The translations under genes were made by a program, and so were the position numbers. Below, piece by piece: positions 1-6,984 of a DNA stretch of 10,582 bases. Each line of letters begins with the position of its first letter. The first letter of the stretch is position 1. Location: NCBI GenBank assembly GCA_029934815.1, contig JAOZLM010000055.1, positions 1-10,582 on the forward strand, given 5' to 3'. Origin of the DNA: Desulfocapsa sp. Lineage in GTDB: Bacteria; Desulfobacterota; Desulfobulbia; Desulfobulbales; Desulfocapsaceae. The notes below the pieces were generated by a model. It ran no database searches. It had not been told where the DNA came from and saw only the letters and a program-made list of their open reading frames with translations.

Positions 1-576
1 GAAGAGATCTATCAAATCCCCAAGGAGTTCGGGGTTGGAGTCAGCAAGCAATTTTAGCGGTGTTTCACATCGACTTCTAAACAGACCACGCCAGTCTATC
101 CCTCCTTTGATTTCCCGAAAAGATATCCATCGTCCGCTAATTTGCTGATGTTTATCGTGGCAAATATAAGAGAGGATTGGCGCCTGTACCCAGGGGATAA
201 TATGACATGTGGATTTCATCTGCCCAGTGCTGTCTACATGAAAATCTTTTCCCAGTGAAGTTATACTGATAATAGTGTCGGAATAAGATGCCCCGCGTTC
301 TTTCGCAACGGCAGCCAGATCAAGTTTTGCTATTTTGGCAAACAATCGATCAATAAATTCTGCCTGCTGAGGTTCCATGGTGGAACGTTGCTGAAGGTTC
401 TTTGAAAGTATTTTTATACTCTCTTCACTTAAATCAGGACAATCAGAGAGCCTCTTCTGCCCACCCACTACCGCAGCAGCAAAGGCAAGGCAACTTGGCA
501 GCATACAACGCTTACAGTTGGACTGTGGTAAAAGTTTGTAAATTTCAAAGGGAGTGAGTGCTTTTGGAGGGGACAT
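1..576 (-). CDS. Fe-S cluster / DUF3786 domain protein (C-terminus off window)
   Basis: The reading frame is open from ATG at 576-574 to the left edge (192 codons seen, no stop), so the C-terminus is missing. Residues 8-50 carry C21-x2-C24-x4-C29-x16-C46 in the context LTPFEIYKLLPQSNCKRC, the pattern of the small 4Fe-4S domain (PF04060 type) also found in the acetyl-CoA decarbonylase/synthase gamma subunit. Residues from about 75 onward look like DUF3786: GKDFHVD (109-115), PWVQAPILSY (128-137), GRWISFREIKGG (148-159) and RCETPLKLLAD (169-179). The Fe-S assignment follows the family pattern. The biochemical role is unknown; a corrinoid or one-carbon link is only suggested by the Fe-S domain. 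The start is not firm: the SD is weak and an in-frame TTG lies 15 nt upstream. The stop codon that bounds the frame is about 57 nt upstream of the ATG. The gene is divergent from the small Cys protein at 666. Confidence 0.85.
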   Translation of the reverse strand, partial: MSPPKALTPFEIYKLLPQSNCKRCMLPSCLAFAAAVVGGQKRLSDCPDLSEESIKILSKNLQQRSTMEPQQAEFIDRLFAKIAKLDLAAVAKERGASYSDTIISITSLGKDFHVDSTGQMKSTCHIIPWVQAPILSYICHDKHQQISGRWISFREIKGGIDWRGLFRSRCETPLKLLADSNPELLGDLIDLF

Positions 577-665
577 GTGTTCATATACTCGCAAAACAAG
601 GGGAAAGCTGGTATCCTGTTTTTTTCGGCTCTCAGGATTTCAGCAAGGTAAAAGGACGCATAAAT
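577..665. other. Divergent intergenic region with short inverted repeat
   Basis: These 89 bp separate two divergent genes and must supply at least the ribosome binding site, and probably promoters, for both. I found no convincing -35/-10 pair on either strand; TATACT at 584-589 resembles a -10 on the plus strand but has no matching -35. A 6-bp inverted repeat, ATCCTG (613-618) and CAGGAT (633-638), with a 14-nt T-rich spacer lies in the middle. It could be an operator half-site pair or a weak hairpin, or chance. Confidence 0.4.
651..656 (+). promoter_or_regulatory. Shine-Dalgarno site fixing the start of the 90-aa Cys protein
   Basis: AAAGGA sits 9 nt before the ATG at 666. It is the best ribosome binding site in this frame and favours 666 over the GTG at 558. 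The GTG directly follows an in-frame TGA and would make the gene overlap the divergent DUF3786 gene. Confidence 0.6.
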
Positions 666-938
666 ATGATGATTACTCAGTATGACGAAAAAGAAGGCTA
701 TTGCAAAATGCTTGGCCACTTCCTCACTTTTGATTATTGCAGATCCGTCAGCAATGGGCTTCCCTGCAGCAAAGTGCTCGACTGCTGGTTTCAGGATTTT
801 CCCATTCAGGCATTTATTGACCAGAATTACACGACAGAAGAACAGCAAAAAATATTTGCTCCGCAAAAGCCCAAAATCCTATCGCTCTCTGAGATTCTGG
901 AGCAGGCACAAAAAAGGTTAAAAGAAAATAAGGACTAA
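666..938 (+). CDS. Small four-cysteine conserved-type hypothetical protein
   Basis: This is a 90-residue soluble protein with no signal peptide or membrane segment. It carries C13, C25, C34 and C40 in YCKMLGH, FDYCRSV, LPCSKVLDCW, then a charged C-terminal helix (about 72-87, SLSEILEQAQKRLKE). The cysteine-rich first half followed by an APQKPK linker and helix reminds me of small uncharacterised proteins of sulfate reducers and relatives, but I cannot name a family. The four Cys could bind a metal or Fe-S cluster; that is inference. The frame is open back to GTG at 558 (126 aa), but the SD at 651-656 and the absence of overlap with the divergent gene support ATG 666. A second ATG follows at once at 669. 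It lies back to back with the Fe-S/DUF3786 gene, so the two may share control. It ends 16 bp from a convergent gene, with no visible hairpin terminator between them. Confidence 0.72.
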   Translation: MMITQYDEKEGYCKMLGHFLTFDYCRSVSNGLPCSKVLDCWFQDFPIQAFIDQNYTTEEQQKIFAPQKPKILSLSEILEQAQKRLKENKD

Positions 939-954
939 GAGCCTCATTGCTGCA

Positions 955-1347
955 CTATTTCTTCGGTGATTTATCCACCACAATGCTCTTGTTAAAGGTC
1001 ATATATACAATTTCACCACTCTTTTTATCCACCTGACATTCTCCCTTGTTACCACTCTTCTTTCCGTTGGCCTCTTCCACAAAGATGGACACGGGTTTCT
1101 TCCAGTAATAATAAAAATAGTTTTCATCCTCAGTGCGTTTACGACAATTTGGGACTTTTACTTTCCAGCTGGAATAAAGATTTTTATACCGTGTCTTGCA
1201 TTTTTCCGCCGCCTTTGCCCAGGATATTTCGTCACTTGGTGGAGGTGGGGTATTATTGAACGGAAACCCTTTATACAAAACAGCTATCAGAACAACTAGT
1301 ACTGCTGTCAGTAAACAGCCAATTTTTGTATCGATATTTTTTCTCAC
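955..1347 (-). CDS. Small membrane-anchored hypothetical protein
   Basis: This 130-residue protein starts at GTG (1347-1345) behind a clear SD, GAGGGG, about 6 nt upstream. After a short basic N-terminus there is one hydrophobic segment (about 9-26, CLLTAVLVVLIAVLY), then a proline run (PPPP, about 34-37) and a polar, Lys- and Tyr-rich domain. Residue order predicts an N-in anchor with the domain in the periplasm. Three Cys (KCKTRYK, NCRKR, ECQVD) lie in the soluble part; C11 is within the hydrophobic stretch, not in a lipobox. I do not recognise the family. It follows the beta-barrel gene on the same strand after an 86-bp gap, so co-transcription is possible, but the gap leaves room for a separate promoter (an AT-rich TATAAG-like stretch lies about 60 nt upstream). 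It converges on the 90-aa Cys gene. Confidence 0.68.
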   Translation of the reverse strand: MRKNIDTKIGCLLTAVLVVLIAVLYKGFPFNNTPPPPSDEISWAKAAEKCKTRYKNLYSSWKVKVPNCRKRTEDENYFYYYWKKPVSIFVEEANGKKSGNKGECQVDKKSGEIVYMTFNKSIVVDKSPKK

Positions 1348-1433
1348 TGATTCCCCTCTAACTAACAGCCGTAAACAATAGCTTTCCCGAATTTATCTTA
1401 TAAAAATCACTTCGATTCACAGTGTCCCCCTCA

Positions 1434-2480
1434 TCAAAATCTAAAAATATTATCAAACTGCTTTTTGTAGGACTTATAGCCGAATTCTGCCTCAAGCCTG
1501 ACGATAAGACCAGGATTAAAATTGCGATTATATTCTTTTGGAAAAGAAACCTGAGGTGCAATTTCAAAAATCAGCCAGTCTCTGTAAAACCGTTGCCGGT
1601 AACGCGAGCGAAACACAATATCAACGTGCTGATAGCTGGGGCTGGTCTGAAATGAATTGCCAATATCATACAAAATGGCACGATCACTGTTTAAAACCTG
1701 AAAAAGTGAGAAAACAATGCCGTGGGCGAGTCCGCTTTTTTCCTCGTACCAGTCAGCATCGAGTGTTGTTCGAAACAGGAGATTTTCTGAGACCTGCCGC
1801 TCAAGGTCATATTCATTGATCGATTCAAAACCATCATCTGTGTAATAGCGAAATCGACTGGTTAACCGTCCCTGCCATGATCCATACTCATAGCTTCCGC
1901 GATACCGAAGCCCAGCATACATATAGTTATAAGAAAGCCCTGCTGTGGTGGAGATGTTCATTTTTTCAGACTGCAACAGGAAATATTGCAGGGCAGCTGT
2001 TACGTTGGCATCATCTTCACGCCTGTCCGACCCGCCGGGATGCCGATCAACATCAAAATCCTCATCGTCTCTTGCAGACAAGATGAGGTTCCAGCGATTA
2101 TCCATACCGGGCAAATGCAGACGCAAACTCACCCGTGGTTTAAATTCAAAGTCTTCGTATTTATCCCAGCCCGCATCAAGCCGCAAACGGGCTGTACTTT
2201 TATTTACTTCTGCTTCCGATCTGCTGTTATCAAAAAAAGAATCAAACCATGTGGCAGCTGAGACCAGGTATTCTCCCACCTGTTGATGCTTTTCATCAAA
2301 TACTTCCTCTGCACCTTCACTAAAAAAAGGAATCGCTTCTTTATTTCCCTGTATCACCTTTTCTGCTTGTGTGCGGTCAACAATATCAATGGCAGTGGCT
2401 GGAACAGCAGAAAACAGCAATAATGCTCCGGTGAAGAGTATTGTTCTACTTTTTTGAAATTTCCGTATAGTAGTTTTCAT
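1434..2480 (-). CDS. Outer-membrane beta-barrel protein, function unknown
   Basis: The product is 348 residues. The ATG at 2480-2478 is preceded by GGGGG (4 nt) and AAGGA (12 nt). It starts a classic signal peptide, MKTTIRKFQKSR followed by a hydrophobic core, with a likely cut after AVPATA (A30). The frame runs 84 nt further upstream to a TTG, but that extension would hide the signal peptide. The mature part has a short charged segment (about 31-75), then alternating, aromatic-rich strands with Asp-rich turns (for example ARDDEDFDVD and RYRGSYEYGSWQGRL), and ends in NIFRF. A terminal Phe is the usual signal for outer-membrane barrel assembly. I do not see features of a known porin, TonB receptor or FadL. 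It is divergent from an MFS transporter 91 bp away, so the two could form an export or uptake pair; that is inference from context. A small membrane protein lies downstream. Confidence 0.8.
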   Translation of the reverse strand: MKTTIRKFQKSRTILFTGALLLFSAVPATAIDIVDRTQAEKVIQGNKEAIPFFSEGAEEVFDEKHQQVGEYLVSAATWFDSFFDNSRSEAEVNKSTARLRLDAGWDKYEDFEFKPRVSLRLHLPGMDNRWNLILSARDDEDFDVDRHPGGSDRREDDANVTAALQYFLLQSEKMNISTTAGLSYNYMYAGLRYRGSYEYGSWQGRLTSRFRYYTDDGFESINEYDLERQVSENLLFRTTLDADWYEEKSGLAHGIVFSLFQVLNSDRAILYDIGNSFQTSPSYQHVDIVFRSRYRQRFYRDWLIFEIAPQVSFPKEYNRNFNPGLIVRLEAEFGYKSYKKQFDNIFRF

Positions 2481-2557
2481 AATTCCCCCGGATCCTTTAA
2501 AAGCATTACTTTTATCTTTGTAATACGATGAATATAGTTGAAAAACAACAGATATTC

Positions 2558-2586
2558 TTGACAAACAGCTTATGCATCAGCATGAT
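2558..2586 (+). promoter_or_regulatory. Candidate sigma70 promoter before the MFS gene
   Basis: A perfect -35 TTGACA (2558-2563) is followed by a 17-nt spacer and CATGAT (2581-2586, 4 of 6 to TATAAT). The predicted start is near 2593, downstream of the first ATG at 2572 and on top of the in-frame ATG at 2593. Either transcripts begin elsewhere (a TATAGT at 2533-2538 is another -10 candidate), or this yields a leaderless message starting at Met 8. Confidence 0.35.
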
Positions 2587-3927
2587 AGAGTGATGACCGA
2601 AATACCAGCATCCCCTTTTGCACTCTCCAATGTCAGGCGTTTTATCGCTTTTCGTGCATTCTTTAACTGTCGTTTTTATTATCCAGTTTTTACGATCCTC
2701 TTTCTCGATTACGGACTTACCATAGAGCAATTCGCCCTGCTAAACACTGTCTGGGCCTTCACCATTGTACTTGCAGAGGTGCCTTCCGGTGCACTGGCAG
2801 ATCTTATTGGCAGAAAACGACTGCTCACCGCCACCGCCTGGCTGATGATTGCTGAAATGCTCCTCTTATCCTTTGTTCCCCTTGGAAATTCCAAACTGAT
2901 TTTTACCGTTTTTCTTGTGAATAGAATTTTGAGCGGGCTGGCAGAAGCCTTAGCCAGTGGTGCTGATGAGGCCATGGCGTATGACACGCTCATTGCCAAA
3001 GGGAATCCTGACGACTGGCCTAAAGTTCTGGATATACAGATGCGGGTTAAAAACTTTTTTTATATCATCACAATGACTGTTGGTGCTTTTGTGTACGATC
3101 CCGGCACGGTGAATACGGTATTGCACTGGCTGGGATTTCAAATACAGCTCTCTCAGGAAGTGACAATGCGTTTTCCCATCTATTTGACGCTGCTCCTTGG
3201 AGTGCTTTCTCTTATCACAACACAAGGGATGCATGATCCGATTCCTGCTAAAAAGGCCAATAATGACGAATCCCCCTGGCAAAGAATAAAAGGGGTATCA
3301 AGAATCACACTAAATGCCGGAAAGTGGATTATGCACACCCCCATGGCACTTGCCATAATTCTTTTTGGCATGAGCCTTGACCACGTTTTACGAATGCTTG
3401 TCACACTCAACAGCCAATATTACAGAACAATTGCCCTGCCTGAAGCCAGCTTCGGTCTGATCGGTTCTGCGGTGGCTTTAATTGGTTTGATTGTCCCCCG
3501 TATCGCACGGGCCATGAGCGAACATTTTACGATTATGACCAATGTGACAGTTGTAATCGTTCTTGCATTTATTTCTTTGTGGGGAATCACCCTGTTAGTC
3601 CCCTATTATGGGATGCTCCCCATGATACTTGTGTTTATCACTATGATGCTCACCTCATTTTTTACCAGCACATATCTCAACCAAATCGCAAAACCGGAAC
3701 AACGAGCCACGATTTTATCGTATAAAGGGCTGGCCTTTAACGCAGCGTACGGCATTATTGGTGTGCTTTATGGCGGATTAATTGTCAGTTTACGAGGTGG
3801 TTCACAAAATGTTTCCCAATCCTTTAGCCTCTCACTTGGATATTTCCCCTGGTACCTTGCAAGCGTGCTTATTTTTGTATCTGCTTTCTGTTTCCTCCAC
3901 TTCCGTTCCTTCAGGAACCCGAAATAA
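2572..3927 (+). CDS. Major facilitator superfamily (MFS) transporter
   Basis: This is a 451-residue inner-membrane protein, the usual MFS size, with about 12 hydrophobic segments. The cytoplasmic TM2-TM3 loop has the MFS motif A, GALADLIGRKRLL (about 73-85), preceded by AEVPS as in many drug or metabolite exporters. A long polar central loop (about 220-245, PIPAKKANNDESPWQRIKG) separates the two six-helix halves. Substrate cannot be told from the sequence. No good SD precedes ATG 2572. An in-frame GTG (2590) and ATG (2593) follow, and the residues before FALSNVRRF are polar, so a start at 2593 would not affect the fold. It is divergent from the outer-membrane barrel gene and 77 bp upstream of mlaE, which has its own promoter-like sequence; partial read-through into the lipid-transport operon is possible because no terminator is evident. 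Confidence 0.88.
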   Translation: MHQHDRVMTEIPASPFALSNVRRFIAFRAFFNCRFYYPVFTILFLDYGLTIEQFALLNTVWAFTIVLAEVPSGALADLIGRKRLLTATAWLMIAEMLLLSFVPLGNSKLIFTVFLVNRILSGLAEALASGADEAMAYDTLIAKGNPDDWPKVLDIQMRVKNFFYIITMTVGAFVYDPGTVNTVLHWLGFQIQLSQEVTMRFPIYLTLLLGVLSLITTQGMHDPIPAKKANNDESPWQRIKGVSRITLNAGKWIMHTPMALAIILFGMSLDHVLRMLVTLNSQYYRTIALPEASFGLIGSAVALIGLIVPRIARAMSEHFTIMTNVTVVIVLAFISLWGITLLVPYYGMLPMILVFITMMLTSFFTSTYLNQIAKPEQRATILSYKGLAFNAAYGIIGVLYGGLIVSLRGGSQNVSQSFSLSLGYFPWYLASVLIFVSAFCFLHFRSFRNPK

Positions 3928-3929
3928 TC

Positions 3930-3958
3930 TGGACAGTTTTAATAATAACAGCTATATT
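3930..3958 (+). promoter_or_regulatory. Candidate sigma70 promoter of the mlaE-F-D operon
   Basis: TGGACA (3930-3935, 5 of 6 to TTGACA), a spacer of exactly 17 nt, and TATATT (3953-3958, 5 of 6 to TATAAT) lie just after the MFS stop codon. The predicted start near 3965 gives a leader of about 40 nt before the ATG at 4005. The TTG at 3957 overlaps the -10 box, so it cannot be the start codon from this promoter. The element is flanked by 8-bp inverted arms, CCTTCAGG (3908-3915) and CCTGAAGG (3966-3973), whose meaning is unclear. Confidence 0.6.
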
Positions 3959-4004
3959 GAGGCACCCTGAAGGTACACAAAACCCAAAAGAGCCTCCTCT
4001 AAAG

Positions 4005-5123
4005 ATGAAAAAGGATTGCAGCCTAAAAACAAGCCTGAACGGCAGCACCCTCTGTCTGTATTTCCTGGGTTCATGGACTATTCGTGAGCAAAAATGCCAA
4101 CAGGCAGATATCAACAATCTCTTTTCCCCCAATATTACCCACCTCACATTCAATACCGCATCCCTCACAAAATGGGATAGCAGAATGCTTGTCACACTGG
4201 CAAGCGTTATAGAGGTGGCAACTGCAAAATCCATTTCCATTGATGACGAAGGCCTGCCAACAGGAATTCGCAACCTTCTAAAACTCACCGAAAAGAAAGT
4301 TCTAACACCACCACAAGATAGTGACGACGCTGGTTTCTTCGCAGCTATTGGACTGCAAAGCACCGTTTTTTTTAAGGATATGTTGCAACAACTCACCTTT
4401 ACCGGAAAAATTTTCCAATCCTATATGCGATTATATTCCGGTCGAGCACGTTTTCTAAAAAGAGATTTGAGTTATTTTCTTTTGGATTGCGGGCCACTTG
4501 CCCTTCCAATTGTTACTCTTATCGCATTTCTGGTTGGTTTTACCCTGGCTTTTATTGGTGCTGTTCAGTTGCAGATGTTTGGAGCAGATATCTTTGTCGC
4601 CAACCTTGTGGGGTTAACCATGGCCAGGGAAATGGGACCCATGATGGCGGCTATTATTATGGCGGGACGGACAGGAGCCGCTTTTGCCGCCCAACTTGGT
4701 ACCATGCAAGCCAACGAAGAGATCGATGCACTGCAAACCATGGGGCTGAACCCTTTTGATTTTCTGGTACTGCCCCGCATGACTGCCCTTGTTATTATGA
4801 TGCCCATGCTTGCCGTCTGGGCTGATTTTGTAGGAATTCTTGGCGGCTTTTTTATTGGCGTGTTTTCCCTTGATATAAGCCCCATTCTTTATATTGAACA
4901 AACTATAAAAGCGATCAAGCTCAATCATTTTATGGTGGGCATCATAAAATCGGTTTTCTTTGGCTATATTGTCGCTTTCTGTGGATGCCTCAAGGGTATG
5001 ACCTGCGGGCGAAGTGCTGATGCGGTTGGTAAAGCAACAACTTCTGCCGTTGTTACATCCATCGTTTTTATCGTCATTGCGGATGCCATGTTCACCTTCT
5101 TCTTTAACCTGATTGGAGTATAA
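4005..5123 (+). CDS. mlaE: STAS-MlaE fusion, lipid ABC transporter permease
   Basis: This is the permease of an Mla-type phospholipid ABC transporter in the inner membrane. The 372-residue protein has two parts. Residues about 8-95 look like a STAS (MlaB-like) domain: strands around GSTLCLYFLGSW and THLTFNTASLTKWDSRML, then SISIDDEGLP. Residues about 150-372 are the MlaE permease (about 250 aa alone in E. coli), with five or so membrane segments and the family signature TMAREMGPMMAAIIMAGRTG (205-224) followed by EEIDALQTMG (238-247). In E. coli MlaB is a separate small protein bound to MlaF; here it is fused to the permease, as in some other proteobacterial homologues. The frame extends 48 nt upstream to TTG 3957, but that codon overlaps the predicted -10 box, so ATG 4005 is preferred, although its SD is poor. 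mlaF follows after 20 bp. Orthology to mlaE rather than to another MCE-system permease is not proven. Confidence 0.9.
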   Translation: MKKDCSLKTSLNGSTLCLYFLGSWTIREQKCQQADINNLFSPNITHLTFNTASLTKWDSRMLVTLASVIEVATAKSISIDDEGLPTGIRNLLKLTEKKVLTPPQDSDDAGFFAAIGLQSTVFFKDMLQQLTFTGKIFQSYMRLYSGRARFLKRDLSYFLLDCGPLALPIVTLIAFLVGFTLAFIGAVQLQMFGADIFVANLVGLTMAREMGPMMAAIIMAGRTGAAFAAQLGTMQANEEIDALQTMGLNPFDFLVLPRMTALVIMMPMLAVWADFVGILGGFFIGVFSLDISPILYIEQTIKAIKLNHFMVGIIKSVFFGYIVAFCGCLKGMTCGRSADAVGKATTSAVVTSIVFIVIADAMFTFFFNLIGV

Positions 5124-5143
5124 AAGAAGGGAAGACAATAGAT

Positions 5144-5929
5144 ATGAGTAAACAAACACCCCTCATAGAAGTGAAAAATCTAACCATGGCCTATGGTGAT
5201 TTTGTCCTGCAAAGAAATCTCACATTTACTGTGAACAAAGGTTCCATCTTTACCATTATGGGAGAGTCCGGCTGCGGAAAGTCTACTTTACTCCGGCACT
5301 TCACAGGTCTAAAAAAACCGGCCGCCGGAAACATCTCCATTGCCGGAATCGATTTCTGGCAGAGTTCCCACCAAAAACGAGTCGAAATTCTGCAGCATTG
5401 TGGTGTTCTGTACCAATCCGGTGCGCTCTGGAGTTCGATGAGTATTGGAGAAAATATCGCCCTCCCCTTGCGGCAATTCACTAAACTGTCGGAAGATGAG
5501 ATACACGATCTCGTCGAAATCAAACTTGCACTGGTAGGGCTTAAAGGATTTTCCGATTACCTGCCGTCCGCCATCAGCGGTGGTATGCAAAAACGGGCAG
5601 GACTTGCCCGGGCAATTGCCCTTGACCCGGAGATCCTTTTTTTCGACGAACCCTCGGCAGGTCTTGACCCCATAAGCTCAAGCATGCTCGATGATCTTAT
5701 CCTGGAACTTCGCAACAGCCTTGGTGCAACCATAATAATTGTCACCCATGAGTTGCCCTCAATTTTTGCCCTGGCTGATGACTCAATATTCCTAGACACA
5801 GAAACACGCACCATGCTCACCACCGGCAACCCGAAAATCCTTGCCACGGAGAGTGACAGTATTAAAGTAAGACGATTCTTAAGTCGTGATAGTTCGCAAC
5901 CAGGTAACATGCCCGCTGACAATCTATGA
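5144..5929 (+). CDS. mlaF: MlaF-type ABC transporter ATP-binding protein
   Basis: This ATPase powers the MlaE permease at the cytoplasmic face. It has 261 residues, the family's usual length, and all nucleotide-binding motifs intact: Walker A GESGCGKST (40-48), Q-loop Gln91 in LYQSGALWSSM, signature SGGMQKRAGLARA (145-157), Walker B ILFFDEP (164-170), D-loop SAGLDP and H-loop His202 in VTHEL. The LYQSGALWSSMS stretch with ENIALPL, and GGMQKRAGLARA, are typical of the MlaF/Ttg2A group rather than of metabolite importers. The start is ATG 5144, with a purine-rich AAGAAGGGAAG upstream. Its TGA overlaps the ATG of the next gene (ATGA at 5926-5929), pointing to coupled translation. The last 15 or so residues (DSSQPGNMPADNL) are polar and probably disordered. 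Confidence 0.95.
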   Translation: MSKQTPLIEVKNLTMAYGDFVLQRNLTFTVNKGSIFTIMGESGCGKSTLLRHFTGLKKPAAGNISIAGIDFWQSSHQKRVEILQHCGVLYQSGALWSSMSIGENIALPLRQFTKLSEDEIHDLVEIKLALVGLKGFSDYLPSAISGGMQKRAGLARAIALDPEILFFDEPSAGLDPISSSMLDDLILELRNSLGATIIIVTHELPSIFALADDSIFLDTETRTMLTTGNPKILATESDSIKVRRFLSRDSSQPGNMPADNL

Positions 5930-6984
5930 AAAAAACAAAGAAAATATTAGAACCGACCATGATTGGTGTTTTTGTCGCCCTGTCCTTTATACTTTTTATG
6001 GTTGCAATTACGCTTTTTGGAGGCGCCAAATTCTTCGAGAAAGAAAGTCTGGTTATTGCCTACTTCGACGATTCGCTGAAAGGTTTGAGTGTTGGTGCCC
6101 CCGTTACCTATCGTGGCGTAACGATTGGCCAGGTAAAGGAAATTCAGATTCAGATTATTGAGAATGGACAGAGCGATCATAAGGTTATTATTCCCATTAT
6201 CATTGCTTTAAATGGCGGGCAGGATCTCACTGTCATAAGGCCGGAGGTACAAAGCGAACAAGACGTTGATGATTTTCTGGCATCAATGTGCAAGCAAGGC
6301 TTGCGGGCTAAATTAAAAACCATCAGCCTTGTCACCGGAAAGCGCTATATTGATCTTGCCATGTATAAGGATTCTGTCCCTGTCTATCGGGATAACAGTG
6401 GCAAACTACTTGAAATCCCCACGCTCCCTTCTGATATGCTGCAAGCGCAGAAAATCATAGAAAACATGGATTTTGGAAAATTGTACAACAAGGTCCTTGG
6501 TACGTTTGAGTCCCTTGACACGTTAAGTAAAAGTCTCTCCGAAGCTCTGTCGCCCGCTAAAACTAAAGAGCTGATGGATGAACTGTTACAAATTACCACA
6601 AGCCTGAATTCAGCTCTTGAGCAAATTGATTCGGAAATAGGCCCAATCCTTGGCAAAGTCGATGGTGGAATAGACAATATCAAGGCCACTGTCAACAATG
6701 CTGATGAATTAATCACGACACTTGACAAGGCCATTCAACCGTTAAAAACAGATTTCAGTAACACCCTGCAAAACCTTGACAATACGCTACTGCAGGCAAA
6801 TCAGCTTTTAAACCAGGCCGAAAAAACAATACAGCCATCCTCCCCACTCTACCACCGTATGAATGAAACCTTGCATCAGCTTACCGAGACATCAAAGGCC
6901 ATACAAAAACTCAGTGACTATCTTTCTCGTAACCCGGACTCTTTGATTTTTGGTCTCCAACAAACGGGAGAAAACCATGAATAG
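5926..6984 (+). CDS. mlaD: MlaD-like MCE-domain substrate-binding protein
   Basis: This is the periplasmic lipid-binding subunit, anchored to the inner membrane. It has 352 residues. A basic N-terminus and single TM segment (about 11-31) precede an MCE domain (about 41-146), with YFDDSLKGLSVGAPVTYRGVTIGQV (46-70) as the diagnostic stretch. A long helical region (about 170-335) follows, rich in Leu/Asn/Asp heptad-like repeats (SLNSALEQID, DNTLLQANQLLNQAEK). The C-terminus, YLSRNPDSLIFG (332-343), is a recurrent ending in PqiB/Mce-type proteins. E. coli MlaD is about 180 aa and lacks the long helical tail, so this protein may form a longer hexameric tube or needle with a coiled-coil extension, as known for PqiB and YebT/LetB relatives. 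It overlaps mlaF by 4 bp and the lipoprotein gene by 8 bp. The MCE domain is slightly interrupted by a loop (IIENGQSDHK, 77-86). Confidence 0.92.
   Translation: MKKTKKILEPTMIGVFVALSFILFMVAITLFGGAKFFEKESLVIAYFDDSLKGLSVGAPVTYRGVTIGQVKEIQIQIIENGQSDHKVIIPIIIALNGGQDLTVIRPEVQSEQDVDDFLASMCKQGLRAKLKTISLVTGKRYIDLAMYKDSVPVYRDNSGKLLEIPTLPSDMLQAQKIIENMDFGKLYNKVLGTFESLDTLSKSLSEALSPAKTKELMDELLQITTSLNSALEQIDSEIGPILGKVDGGIDNIKATVNNADELITTLDKAIQPLKTDFSNTLQNLDNTLLQANQLLNQAEKTIQPSSPLYHRMNETLHQLTETSKAIQKLSDYLSRNPDSLIFGLQQTGENHE
6966..6970 (+). promoter_or_regulatory. Shine-Dalgarno site fixing the lipoprotein start
   Basis: GGGAG lies 6 nt before ATG 6977, inside the 3' end of mlaD. It selects this ATG over the upstream in-frame start at 6950, which would put nine polar residues before the lipoprotein signal peptide. 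Confidence 0.65.

Noticed and set aside
468..866. 132-codon minus-strand frame ending in the DUF3786 region
   Set aside because: The DUF3786/Fe-S protein uses a different frame of the same strand here, and the rest is antisense to the small Cys gene.
939..954. Bidirectional terminator between the convergent genes
   Set aside because: Only 16 bp with no inverted repeat or T run; no terminator can be supported.
1358..1567. 69-codon minus-strand frame with a hydrophobic stretch
   Set aside because: It overlaps the end of the barrel gene in another frame; the hydrophobic stretch is a by-product of that coding sequence and no SD is seen.
3903..3945. Possible terminator after the MFS gene (GTTCC-TTCA-GGAAC hairpin)
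   Set aside because: The stem is only 5 bp, lies in the coding region, and is not followed directly by a T run.
3911..4396. 161-codon minus-strand frame across the MFS end and mlaE start
   Set aside because: It would cover the predicted mlaE promoter and the STAS coding region in the wrong direction; no recognisable domain.
4614..5159. 181-codon open frame on the minus strand inside mlaE
   Set aside because: It lies opposite a clear MlaE domain; its translation is rich in Asn, His and Lys with no domain, and no SD context. It is an antisense shadow.
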